Positions 35,198 to 45,600 of a stretch of DNA of 64,000 nt are shown piece after piece (the first letter of the stretch is position 1; every line of letters begins with the position of its first letter). A model generated the notes under the pieces. That model saw nothing but the letters and a program-made list of their open reading frames with translations. It was not told where the DNA came from and did no database searches. A program made the position numbers and the translations under genes. Source of the DNA: Peromyscus leucopus (Eukaryota; Chordata; Mammalia; Rodentia; Cricetidae); contig NC_051082.1 in assembly GCF_004664715.2 (NCBI RefSeq), forward strand, positions 8,934,498 to 8,998,497, in the 5' to 3' direction.

Positions 35198-36100
35198 GGA
35201 TTCATGTATGCATAGGTAGATAGATGATGGATTTTTGTATGCACAGATGGCTGGATATATGGGTGAATAGATGATGGATAAAATAATGCCTTCATGAAAA
35301 GATGCATGCATACATGCATTGACAGACAGATATATGTATGAATGAATCCATCCATGCATGGGTGGATAGTGGATGGATGTATGAATGGATGATGAATGAA
35401 TGGGTGGATGGATGGATGATATATTGATGTATGCATAGGTGGATGGGTAGATATGAATGATGGATGGGTGGATTCATGTATGCATGGATTAGATATATAT
35501 TGATGAATGGTAGATGGATGGATTCATGAGTAGATGGATGATGAATTTGTGTATACATAGATTAATGGATAGATGGGTGGACAGATAATGGGTGAATTAA
35601 TCCATGAAAAGATACATGCATATATGCACTGACAGATACATGGATAGATAAATTCTTGCATGCATGGGTGGATAGTGGATGGGTATATGAATGGATTATG
35701 AGTGGATGGGTGAAAAGATGGATGGATGATATATTGATAGATTTATGTATTCACAGATGAATAGATGGATAGATGAATGAATGAATGAATGATGGGTGGG
35801 TGGATGGGTTCATATATATGGATGGATAGGTGGGTGAATGAATATACCAATGGATGATGGTTAGATTCATATATGCATGGACTGGATATATATATGGGTG
35901 GTGGATGGGTATATAGATGAATGAATTCATGTGTGCATTGGTACATGGGTAGATGGATGTGTGGATGGATGGATATATGAACAGATTTATGTGTTCATGG
36001 ATGTATGGGTGGGCAGGTTCATATGTGTAAGAATAAGTGGGTGGATGGATGACAGATGTTAGATGGACAGATGGATGGACTGCTTGCTGGGTAGGTAGGC
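34745..36100. repeat. large GATA/GATG/GGAT tetranucleotide array
   Basis: About 1.35 kb of tetranucleotide-derived sequence. Pure GATA cores lie at 35031-35072 and about 35142-35196; GTAG units lie at 35088-35108. The rest is a degenerate mix of GGAT, GATG and AATG with repeated longer patterns such as ATTCATGTATGCAT. The Ile/His/Pro/Ser-rich open frames on the minus strand are translations of the repeat, not genes. Confidence 0.95.
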
Positions 36101-36124
36101 ATTGGGTAGCAAGATGAAAAGTCC

Positions 36125-36341
36125 CCAGGCAATGCATTTTTTTTTTTAAAGATTTATTTATTTATTATGTATACAGTGTTCTGTCTGCACATATCCTTGC
36201 AAGCCAGAAGAGGGCACCAGATCTCATTACAGATGGTTGTGAGCCACCATGTGGTTGCTGGGAATTGAACTCAGGACCTTTGGAAGAACAAGCAGTGCTC
36301 TTAACCGCTGAGCCATCTCTCCAGCCCAGGCAATGCATTTT
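36125..36341 (-). mobile_element. B2 SINE with CTCF-type motif and perfect target duplication
   Basis: The plus strand shows AGATTTATTTATTTATTATG (tail side), then GCCAGAAGAGGGCACCAG, GAGCCACCATGTGGTTGC, TGGGAATTGAACTCAGGACC and GCTGAGCCATCTCTCCAGCC, an inverted B2. It is flanked by a perfect 16-bp duplication, CCAGGCAATGCATTTT, at 36125-36140 and 36326-36341. Bases 36204-36223 match the CTCF-binding motif known from rodent B2 elements. Confidence 0.95.
36204..36223 (-). promoter_or_regulatory. candidate CTCF-binding motif inside B2
   Basis: CCAGAAGAGGGCACCAGATC contains the AGAGGGCACCAG core described for CTCF sites spread by rodent B2 SINEs. Binding here is inferred, not shown. Confidence 0.6.
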
Positions 36342-36479
36342 AAGCTGTGTTCCTGGAAGTCCTAAGTGTTTCAGAGGCTCCTGGGGTAGGATGGGAGAAG
36401 AAGAGGGTCTTTATTCCCCCTTGGGGCCCCTCTAGATGCCTTTTTACTTTCCTAGAGAAACATTGCTTTTTTTTATTCC

Positions 36480-37350
36480 AGACAGTCCTTTTTTATGTGT
36501 ATATTAACACTGCTAAAATGTAGCATTTTCATGCATGTATGCGATGGACTTCAATCACGTTCACCCCATCATCTTCCCTTTTTGCCCTGTCCTTCCTGTA
36601 GCCTGCTCCCCCACAAAACACTCCTGTTTCTATTTTTATCCCCATATTTACTTTTAAATCTAGATTCCATGTATGGGAGGAAACATGCAATGTCTAAATT
36701 TTTCTAAATCTGGCTCATTTTGCTTAACATCGTTGTCTCTGGTTCCACATATTTTCTTGCAGATGACATGATTTTATTCTTCCTTATGACTGACTAATAC
36801 TCCATTATGTGTATACCCCCCTTCTCTTTATCCATCCATCTGATGCTGGGCATTTAGTCTGATTCTATACCTTGGTGGTCGTGGATAGTCCTGCAGTGAG
36901 CCTGAATGTGCGGGGAGGGAAGGGTGTGGATGTGCAAATAGTTCTCTAGTTGTCCCATTTACATTCCTTCAGGTTTGTAGCCAGGAATTGTGTAACTAGA
37001 TCACACGATCACATGACGATTCTGCTGTTGCTGGGGTTGGGATTGGACTGAGTAAGATAAAGTGGCCCAGTCTACCCCATGACGTAGCCTTGATCTTTCT
37101 GCTTTGGCCTCCTGAGCTGGCAGGCATGCACCGCCATCATGTCTGACCCTGCTTTCGGCCTCCATACTGACTTCCACAGAGGCCGAACCCATTTCCATTC
37201 CCACAGACACTGAGGGTGACCTCAAGGTTCATCACTCGCCCGTCATTGCCAGCACTTGTTAGCATTTACTTTCTTGGTCATGGCCCATTCCCTCTGGGAA
37301 GAGCCACATTCTCAAACTATTTATGTTTCCCTTGGAGCTGAGTATAGTGA
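36480..37350 (-). mobile_element. L1 3' end fragment, distal part
   Basis: TGACTAATACTCCATTATGTG, CTTTATCCATCCATCTGATGC, GTTCTCTAGTTGTCCCATT and GAGGCCGAACCCATTTCC are antisense L1 3' UTR features. A B1-like insertion, marked by GTAGCCTTGATCTTTCTGC and GGCAGGCATGCACCGCC, lies at about 37030-37160. The L1 resumes after the next element. Confidence 0.75.
37030..37160 (-). mobile_element. old B1-like SINE inside L1
   Basis: CTTTGGCCTCCTGAGCTGGC, AGGCATGCACCGCCATCATG and TCTGACC have inverted B1 order. Strongly decayed. Confidence 0.55.
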
Positions 37351-37371
37351 ACCTTGTGTGTGTTGGTCAGG

Positions 37372-37613
37372 GGGACCCAGCCCATTATGGGCAGTGCCAC
37401 TCCCAGGTAAGTGGTCCTAGGGTGTGTAAGAAAGCAGGCTGAGCAGGCCACGAGGAGTAGGCCAGTAAACAACACTCCTCCATGGTCTCTGAATCAGTTC
37501 TTGCCTCCAGGTTCCTATCCTGACTTCTCTCAGTAGTAGACGATGTTGTGGAACTGTAAGCTGCAACAAACCCTTTCCTCCCAGGTTGCTTTTGATCATG
37601 GTGCCCACTAAAG
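37372..37613 (+). mobile_element. LTR-like rodent repeat inside L1
   Basis: GGGACCCAGCCCATTATGG, AAGAAAGCAGGCTGAGCAGG, CTTGCCTCCAGGTTCC, AACAAACCCTTTCCTCCC and GATCATGGTGCCCACT are the sense order of the repeat seen inverted at 31468-31950. It separates two L1 segments. Confidence 0.65.
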
Positions 37614-38228
37614 ATTGGATGGGTTTTTTATGTTTATTTGTTTGAACTCTTTATATATTATGGATCCTATCCCCTTGTCAGATGGAGGGCTGGCAAAGGC
37701 CTTCTCCCATTCTGCATTTACTTAATTATTTCCTTTGCTAATCCAGACACTTCTAATTTTATACGTTCCCATTTGACACTTTGGGCTATGATTTCCCAAT
37801 CTGCTGAGGTCCTCTCCAGAACATCCTTGTCTGTCTGCATCATGAAGTAGGGCAGCGTCCGAGTCTCAGATCCTACATTAAGGTCTCTGATCAAGTGTCA
37901 ACGAATTTTTGCACAGTGTGCTAGGGAACCTAGCTTTGTTCTTCCTCCTGTGGACATCCGGTTCCTCCAGCACCAGTTGTCAAGTCTTTTCTCCATTGCT
38001 TTGGGATCTTTGATGTGAATGGCTTTATCTTGGGGCCCTCTGTTCTATTCATCTGGTTGTGTTTGGTCTGTTGCCGGTACCATGCTGGTGCTGTCACCAT
38101 GGTTCTGTAGTACATTTTGAGGTCTGATGCTGCAATCCCTCTGGGCTTTGTTCTTTCTGCAAGAACTGCTTTGGCTATTTGGGCTCTTCCAGCAACGATA
38201 GATCGTCTTTACTGCTTTCACTTTTAGT
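37614..38228 (-). mobile_element. L1 fragment, C-terminal ORF2 remnant
   Basis: Plus-strand landmarks TTTGAACTCTTTATATATTATGG, CCCCTTGTCAGATGGAGG, CTTCTCCCATTCTGC, GGTACCATGCTGGTGCTG and GGCTATTTGGGCTCTTCC are antisense to L1. On the minus strand a short frame (37930-38115) holds NRTEGPKIKPF and QWRKDL, recognisable from the C-terminal region of ORF2p. Stops and frameshifts make it dead. Confidence 0.85.
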
Positions 38229-38263
38229 TTCTGTGAGACTCTGTCTCAATAAAAAAAAAGAAA

Positions 38264-38430
38264 GGCCGGGCGGTGGTGGCGCACGCCTTTAATCCCAGCA
38301 CTCGGGAGGCAGAACCAGGCGGATCTCTGTGAGTTCGAGGCCAGCCTGGGCTACCAAGTGAGTCCCAGGAAAGGCACAAAGCTACACAGAGAAACCCTGT
38401 CTCGAAAAACCAAAAAAAAAAAAAGAAATA
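38264..38430 (+). mobile_element. young-type B1 SINE
   Basis: Full-length B1 of the GGAAAGGCRCAAAGCTACAC type with an intact head and a 13-base A tail. It inserted in the A-rich tail of an older SINE whose end, GAGACTCTGTCTCAATAAAA, is at 38237-38259, so the exact target duplication is hidden in A-rich sequence. Confidence 0.93.
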
Positions 38431-38456
38431 ATTAATTAAAACAAATAAATAATAAA

Positions 38457-38590
38457 GACAGACATGGTAGTAATGTGTCCAAAACCCCAACACTCAGGTT
38501 CAGAAATTCAAGTTCATCCTTGTCGACATAGGAAGTTCAAAGCCAGTCTGGACGACCTGAGACCCTGTCTCAAATAATAATCATAATAAA
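38457..38590 (+). mobile_element. old B1-like SINE
   Basis: AGACATGGTAGTAATGTG, CCCAACACTCAGG, GTTCAAAGCCAGTCTGG and GAGACCCTGTCTCAAATAA are decayed B1 in sense. Confidence 0.7.
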
Positions 38591-38812
38591 GTAAACTATG
38601 TGCATTCTACATATATAATCATATACACAACCTCATCTGGATAATGAATATTGTGAAAATATCATGAATATAGAGAAGTGAGTCCCAAGCTTACTTGGCA
38701 CATCAGAACTGCAAGCAACTTCTTAAAATTCAGCTAGCCATGCTCCGTCCCTCCTGTGGTGTTACTGACTGGAACAAGGGCAGAAAAATGTGTAGGTGCC
38801 ACACAACCCAGG

Positions 38813-38858
<46 letters not shown>
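38813..38858 (+). repeat. (CTG)n trinucleotide repeat, about 15 units
   Basis: Forty-six bases of uninterrupted TGC/CTG repeat. The enclosing 61-codon frame would translate it as poly-Leu, but no exon evidence exists. CTG/CAG tracts of this length can be length-unstable. Confidence 0.97.
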
Positions 38859-39599
38859 AGTCCAAGGACTCAGCTCCTAAAATCAGTAGTGTGGAGAAAC
38901 TGCCAAATCCTCCCAAGCAATTGGGTTGAGTTACCGAATGCCTGGGACACGTTAGCAAACTGCTAGACATTTGAAAACATCAAAATAGATTCCAACGTGG
39001 CCGCTACCTTCAAAGGAGTCCAATAACCAACCTCGGACCACACAGTTAAGAGTCAGCAGAGCCCAGAACGGAATCCTAAGCTTTTAAATGGCACCAGCTC
39101 CTCCCCCATCCACACGAAAAGAGAAAGAGTGTCCACTTGAATCAATTGGATGTCAGAGCTCAGGGCCGTCTGACTGGGGAGAATAAAGTGGCTTCTCTCA
39201 TTATAGCTTTGGAAATGAGGGTAAGGCTGACAGGTTCCCGGTGTGGGGGTGCAGACCATACAGACTGCAGAGTGTCAGCGCTCAGGTGACTGCTATGGGC
39301 CATGAGTTCATGGTCCTCCGGGGACAAAAATCCTGCCTTGGGTCTCATCAGCCCCACAGCGCTCCACACACACAGAGAAACAGGGAGGCGTGGTTGACTG
39401 ACTGAATGATGGGAAGCTACGTTTAGCACCACCATCCTGATATACAAGCAAGAAAGCCAAACATACAAAAGGCAGAGATCCTCTGAATTGAGGAGGGACC
39501 AAGGGGCTCTGGCACCCTTCCCCAGTCTTCACCCTCTACCCACCAAACTGCCATGAGACCTAAGCAAACCTAGAGTAGAGACAGAAGCTACATTCTAGC
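38859..39599. other. unique stretch, no gene recognised
   Basis: No repeat consensus or coding exon is recognised here. Confidence 0.4.
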
Positions 39600-39700
39600 C
39601 CAACCTCCTTCATTTCATAGAGCCCAGAGAGGGGAGCAGTCTTGCCCAAGGTCACACAGCAGGTGAGGTAGAGTTAGGTGAAGAATTATGGTACCTGACC
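39600..39700 (-). repeat. MIR SINE fragment
   Basis: TTTCATAGAGCCCAGAGAGG followed by CTTGCCCAAGGTCACACAGC and AGGTGAGGTAGAGTTAGG is a clear inverted MIR. Confidence 0.75.
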
Positions 39701-39975
39701 TTGGCTTTGGGGGACTTTTTAGAATATAAAGCTGGAATTTCTACCTGCCCCTCTGTCCTCGACATCCCCAGTCACCTTCCTTAGGGACTTCTCAGTAACA
39801 GCCAATGGTATGATCTTCTCTGTGAACATCTGTGGTGTGGTAAAGAGGGGTGTGGTCACAGGAGATCTCTATCTCGATTTAGATAAGGGAATGGTGTCAT
39901 GGTTACCGAGAAGCTGTGTCATTGAATTCCAGATGTCTGCAGCCAAAGATGAGGATCCAGCCCAGCTTATTGGGG

Positions 39976-39990
39976 CGGGGGGGGGGGGGT
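39976..39990. repeat. G-run
   Basis: Homopolymeric G stretch directly upstream of the LTR-like repeat. Confidence 0.8.
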
Positions 39991-40079
39991 CACAGCAACA
40001 AAATAGTCAACTTGGAACAAGGAGGTCATCTGACTCGGTCTCCCCAACAACTTGCTGAGGGCACAGCCATTATAGCTCT

Positions 40080-40325
40080 CCATGTTTTGAGGGGGTGCTG
40101 GGTTTAAAGGCGTGTGCCACCATGCCTGGCTCTGTTCCCAGTGTGGCCTTGAACTCACAGAGATCCAAATGGATCTCTGCCTCCTGAATGCTAGGGTTAA
40201 ATGCTTGTGCTACCATTGCCTGACTTCTATGTTTAATATAGTGACTGGCTTTTTCCTTATCTCCATCAGATAAGCTTTATTAGGGTGCACAATATATTGG
40301 GGGACACAATATATCACCGCAGGGG
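40080..40325 (-). mobile_element. ERV LTR-like repeat with B1-derived parts
   Basis: TTTAAAGGCGTGTGCCACC and CTTGAACTCACAGAGATCC are B1-like, but they lead into AGATAAGCTTTATTAGGGTGC and CACAATATATTGGGGGAC, which I recall as one end of a rodent ERV LTR (inverted poly(A) signal at CTTTATTA). Family unassigned. Confidence 0.5.
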
Positions 40326-40999
40326 TCCCATCCATGAATGTTGGGAACTCTTAGGCACTTGGCAGTTTGTGACACTATAATGGGGATCTCTCTTGACACC
40401 ACGCAGCACCACTCACAGGAACTGAAACCCGCATTTGTGGTCAGAATTCTCCAACGAGTGGCCTCGATGCTTTAATTTGAGGGGAATAATTAGAATTCTC
40501 TGCAGACCCCACCATTCTCTGATGCCTCACACTCAGCCCACTTGATGTGTCCTCCAGAAGAAGTAAGACACAGAAGCCCTGGCTGCATGCTGCAAATCCC
40601 AGTCCAGCTGTCCACACGGAGGAGACCTGAAAAAGAACAGGAAGTTACAGGACTAGACTTGGACTAAAGTATTAACAGGCCCAGCAGTCCCATGCCATTC
40701 AAAGCAGCCCAGTTTGTCCAGGACCCAGGCCGGAGGTCCCAAAAGCTGACTCCAAGAAACCATAGCGTCTTCCGGATGGGTCTCAAAAAGCAAGTTGGCT
40801 ACCGTGAAGGCTTAGCGCCATCTGTCAACCATTTCTGGAACTGCCTCTCTGCTGAGCTAGCTTGGTAAATGCAACAGCCATCAGGGACCCCCAAAGACGA
40901 ACTGCCAGGTCTGGGGGCCCTTTGAAGGAGCTTTGGACACTTCAAAACCTTCGTGTGCTGGACTTTGCATATAACACATGGAGCCACCCATCTATACAT
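40326..40999. other. unique stretch, no gene recognised
   Basis: No repeat consensus or coding exon is recognised here. Confidence 0.4.
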
Positions 41000-41085
41000 T
41001 AAATTCTCCTTTGAGGCTCAGAGACTCCAAGCTGCTTACCCAAGCTCACACAGCCCATGCATGAGTGACAGAGTCAGGTCACATT
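41000..41085 (-). repeat. MIR SINE fragment
   Basis: TTTGAGGCTCAGAGACTCC, GCTTACCCAAGCTCACACAGCC and GAGTGACAGAGTCAGGTC give the inverted MIR order. Confidence 0.7.
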
Positions 41086-42269
41086 ATTTCTTATGCCCAG
41101 GTTGCTCCTTTTAAACCTTAAATGGTTCCTCCCTTATCGCTGCTAGAGTCTTACAAATTATTTCCAGTGTCTGAGGTAACATCTCCAGGGACTGTGCTCC
41201 CTCCTTCCCTAGGGACACTAGCCTCTCAAATAACCATGTTCCTAATACTGGGTCCTGTCTGGCCCGCCAGCCTTCTGGCTCCAAAGCTGCTTAGATGAAA
41301 TGTTTTCCCTCTTATGATCCCTGAGCTGGAGGGGAAAACCAATCAGCCACCCACAGGCTGCTGCCCCTAGATGGCTCTGGAACTTTCTGGTCTTAGGCTC
41401 TCTGTGTATAATGCCAGACAGCATTTCCAGGGCTCTGGTTTCTCTGACTGCAAAAGAGACTGGTGGGCATGGAGTCTCATAACAAGCACTTTGGACCGAC
41501 AACTCCCAGGCAAACACCCAGGGCTGAGCTCAGACACGAGCTAACTTCATTTCTGAAACCAGTATCTCTCACCCAGAGAGATGAGTGGAGCAGATTCAGG
41601 GACAGAGGGGATCTGATTACCATGGCAACAGAGGGACAGCCCTGAGACTGTCATCACCCCTGTAACTCAGGGGCACTCTTCAGAACTGAGGTGTGAGGGA
41701 ATGTGGGGTAGGTTAAAGAGGCTGGAAGAATTCAAGGGCTTCATTACATGGAACTGTGTATACAGTTGGTGCTTAATAAGGGAGGTGATGTTGAGCACAC
41801 GAAGCCTGACTGAATGAATGCTTGGCCCTTCATTCACTTATTTAAACAAGTGTGTGTTTGGCTTTTGGTTGGCACTGGATTCTGACAAATCCCCCCCACC
41901 CCCAATGAGTGTGTCACAAACACAGCCCCGAGTGTCTGCTTCAGTGGGTCTGGGGTGAGCATCATCAAGAGGTTCTCAGGGGATGGTGACCTAGTTGTCC
42001 AGGAACTTTGAGAACCACCGACTTGGAGTGATGACTGATAGTGGTCGTCCTACCCTTCTGAGTTTCTTTCCAGTCTAACACTGAATTTGTAAATATTCCC
42101 AAGTGCACGGTGTATTCGGAGCAAGGGCTTCTCCAAAGAGGGGAGTTTTTAATGCAAGGACCCTCCATCTCAGTACAGCCTGCGCAGTCAGGGCAAGAGA
42201 AGAGATTGTTTTATTAAACACAGAGAACATGCTGGGACCCTTCCTCTCTCATCACCTCAAGTGTGTCCC
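41086..42269. other. unique stretch, no gene recognised
   Basis: About 1.2 kb without recognised repeats apart from a short C run near 41890. No coding exon is seen. Confidence 0.4.
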
Positions 42270-42355
42270 TTAAGTTGTGGTATAAGAGGAATAATTAAGC
42301 CCCATTGCATGGATGAGAAGGCTGAGGCTGCTAGTGGCAAAGGAGAAGCCCGCAA
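42270..42355 (-). repeat. MIR-like fragment
   Basis: CCCCATTGCATGGATGAGAAGG followed by CTGAGGCTGCTAGTGGC resembles inverted MIR. Short and weak. Confidence 0.45.
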
Positions 42356-42519
42356 CTCGTGGCAGGAAGGGAGCCCCCAGGTCTGTGTCTGCATAGACAC
42401 CTGGGGGTTGCCGTGGTCCTTCAGCTGCTGCTATCTGAGCTGTAGGCACCCTGCAGGCTGGACGCAGCTGCAAGCCAGCCAGCGGCCCTCTCCTCTCCCC
42501 TCCCGGGCCCTTCAAGTGT

Positions 42520-42665
42520 TTTCACTGATGGGTGAATTCAACAGATGCCTTTCGATCGCAGCCTATTAAATTAGCCCCTCTCTGCAGCCAAAAGAAGATA
42601 ATTATGTTTTCATTAGCCCTGGGTAATGTATTAGCCCTCGGTGGCAGCCACATAGAGTAAGCAAC
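42520..42665. promoter_or_regulatory. candidate homeodomain-type enhancer (TAAT-rich block)
   Basis: A repeat-free block about 3 kb upstream of the CpG island. It contains three identical ATTAGCCC octamers (42570-42577, 42612-42619, 42630-42637), a TAATTA core (42599-42604), ATTA (42565-42568) and TAAT (42624-42627). TAAT cores are the usual contact of homeodomain proteins. Such dense, evenly typed motifs between GC-rich flanks resemble conserved developmental enhancers. Conservation and activity are inference. Confidence 0.45.
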
Positions 42666-42965
42666 CCAAGTCCCTCTTCCCTTGCTTCCCTGGGCCAACT
42701 CTTAGTAGAGGGCCACGAGGAAGATGGAGCAGGGGGCATGCAAACACTCACTGTCCATGCAGGGGTTTGGGCTGAGACCCCGTGCCTGGAGCAGATGTCT
42801 GGATGTGTGTCAGACTGAGAAAGGCGACATCCTCATCATCGACCCCTGGACGCCCCAGGCTGCTTCTGGTAGAATCAAGCCACAGCACCTTCTAAGTCAC
42901 CAGATTCAAGAAGCATTTGGGGGACTGTCGCTATTACCCTGCCCAGAGCCACCCGGCTGGGGTTG

Positions 42966-43001
42966 TTTGTTTTTTTTTTGTTTTTTTTGTTTTTTTTTTT
43001 C
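42966..43001. repeat. T-rich run
   Basis: About 36 bases of T with three interrupting G residues. It may be the tail of a lost SINE in minus orientation, but no body is recognised. Confidence 0.7.
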
Positions 43002-43111
43002 CCCTACACTTCTTAGGAATGTTAGTTCTGCCCAGCATTAGCCAGGAGGCTCCCCCTTCCGACGCCCCCCAGCACAGTGACTCTGACTTCATTCCCCTCC
43101 CCCTTTCTCTA

Positions 43112-43205
43112 TAAGTAGGCAAGCACTTCGGGGTCCTGGGGATGGAACTCAGGCCCTCCTGCACAATCAGATGAGCCTTGCCTCTGAGTCATGTCCCTCC
43201 AACCA
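43112..43205 (-). mobile_element. ID-like SINE head fragment
   Basis: GGCAAGCACTTCGGGGTCC, GGGGATGGAACTCAGGCC and GCCTTGCCTCTGAGTCATG resemble the inverted tRNA-like head of ID or B4 elements. Confidence 0.5.
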
Positions 43206-44269
<1,064 letters not shown>

Positions 44270-44400
44270 CTCAGAGCAGGTACTGTATGCCAGACACTAA
44301 ACGAAGAGCATTGCCACCAACGTTTGACTATACCAGCCTCCCCACAGCCCAAGACACACATCCAAGGCTCAGGAAGCAGGCTTCGGACCCGGCACATGGA
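44270..44400 (-). repeat. MIR or L2-like fragment
   Basis: GGTACTGTATGCCAGACACTAAACG followed by ACCAGCCTCCCCACAGCCC and AGGCTCAGGAAGC retains the inverted MIR/L2 order. Confidence 0.5.
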
Positions 44401-44756
44401 GTCAGGAAGTGGTAGGGCCCTGGCAGGCCGGTGGGATTTCTCAGGCCCTCCCTGGACATATTCTTCACACCCCACCAGCTTTTCCTAATGCCTCCCTTCC
44501 CTCCTCCCCTCCTCTCCTAGTCCTCGTCCTGCACCCCTCAAGGTCATAGCCCCTTTCCTCAGGCTTGACGTGTAAGATTATCTGAAGACCACGTATGAGT
44601 GACAAGGAGGGGTAGCTAGCTCTTGGCCTCGGCGAAATCATTCTGAGCATGCTTTGCCTTCGTTGGGACTGAGGAGGGGAAATCAAGCTAGCAGCCAGGT
44701 GTCTGGGCGTGTTTGGGTTTGAATCTTCCTCTCCTTCCTTGAGTCCGAACCCCCCC

Positions 44757-44758
<2 letters not shown>
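44401..44758. other. unique stretch, no gene recognised
   Basis: No repeat consensus or coding exon is recognised here. Confidence 0.4.

Positions 44759-44814
<56 letters not shown>
44759..44814. repeat. (AC)n microsatellite
   Basis: About 28 perfect AC units, about 0.7 kb upstream of the CpG island. Likely length-polymorphic. Confidence 0.97.
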
Positions 44815-44815
<1 letters not shown>

Positions 44816-45359
44816 ACTCCTTCTCCAAGAGTGTGTGAGCAACAGCGACAGTTAAATGCAAAAAACGCCTGTGCAATCTGCCCAGGAAAAGACAGCTTTA
44901 GAGACGAGTTTATATGGTTACCCATATGTTAGAGCCCCTAAGAAAGGAAGGGAAGTGTTCTCTGAGCCTGCCCTTCCCCCAGCCCAGCCCTTGGCCTCTC
45001 CTGGTATTGGGGTCTCCAGGCCATAGGAGAATAAGACCCCCTCGGAGGTTTTCCAACTCCCCCTCCCTAGATGCAATGCCTACACTCTGCTCCGAAAAAC
45101 GCAACAACGAGGCATGCTTTCCAGAACATCTGCCCACCCAAGAACCCGGGCCAGAACCCAGGCTGTCTTCTCCCGCTGGCTCTGTGAGGGGCTTCTTGCC
45201 CTGCCTCAAGGGGCGGTGCCCCTGCTATCCCATTAAGGAATCATTCCACCATGTAGGACAGAGACAACCACCTGCCTCAGCGAGGTCCTTCTCTGCCCAA
45301 AACAGCCTCCCTCCCTACTGTGGTCACTACCTCTAGCCCCCTTCGGGTTCCCCAAAATT
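44815..45359. other. unique stretch, no gene recognised
   Basis: Repeat-free sequence upstream of the candidate promoter. Frames of up to 140 codons overlap on both strands and show no domain. Confidence 0.4.
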
Positions 45360-45600
45360 GTCATTGTGTGTATGTTGATTTTTTTTCTGATAAAAAAATG
45401 GAAATTAGGTTACATAAAAGATGTATGCTTCCAAGCCCAGAGCGGCCCTTTTAATGAGGGTTGCGACGTCTCCCTCCCCACGCCCATAAACCAGCCGGTT
45501 GGACGTCACCACTAATTCGTTTCAGCGGTGATAGGATAAAGCAGGGACATTAAGAAATAAATTCCCCCTCACGACCCTCGCTGAGCTCGCTGCGCGGTCC
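45360..45600 (+). promoter_or_regulatory. candidate proximal regulatory region
   Basis: Repeat-free sequence that turns from AT-rich (45360-45430) to CpG-rich. Motifs seen: GACGTC at 45465-45470 and GACGTCAC at 45502-45509 (CRE-like), TAATT at 45513-45517, and GTGATAGGATAAAG at 45528-45541 (two GATA-type cores). Arrangement just upstream of the island suggests promoter-proximal control. Factor binding is inference. Confidence 0.45.

Noticed and set aside
34745..36100. CRISPR-like or other spaced-repeat array
   Set aside because: The units are degenerate tetranucleotides without constant spacers, and the genome is clearly mammalian.
35003..36137. Ile/His/Pro/Ser-rich frames on the minus strand
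   Set aside because: Direct translations of the GATA/GATG array.
38695..38880. Poly-leucine frame over the CTG repeat
   Set aside because: Repeat artefact with no exon context.
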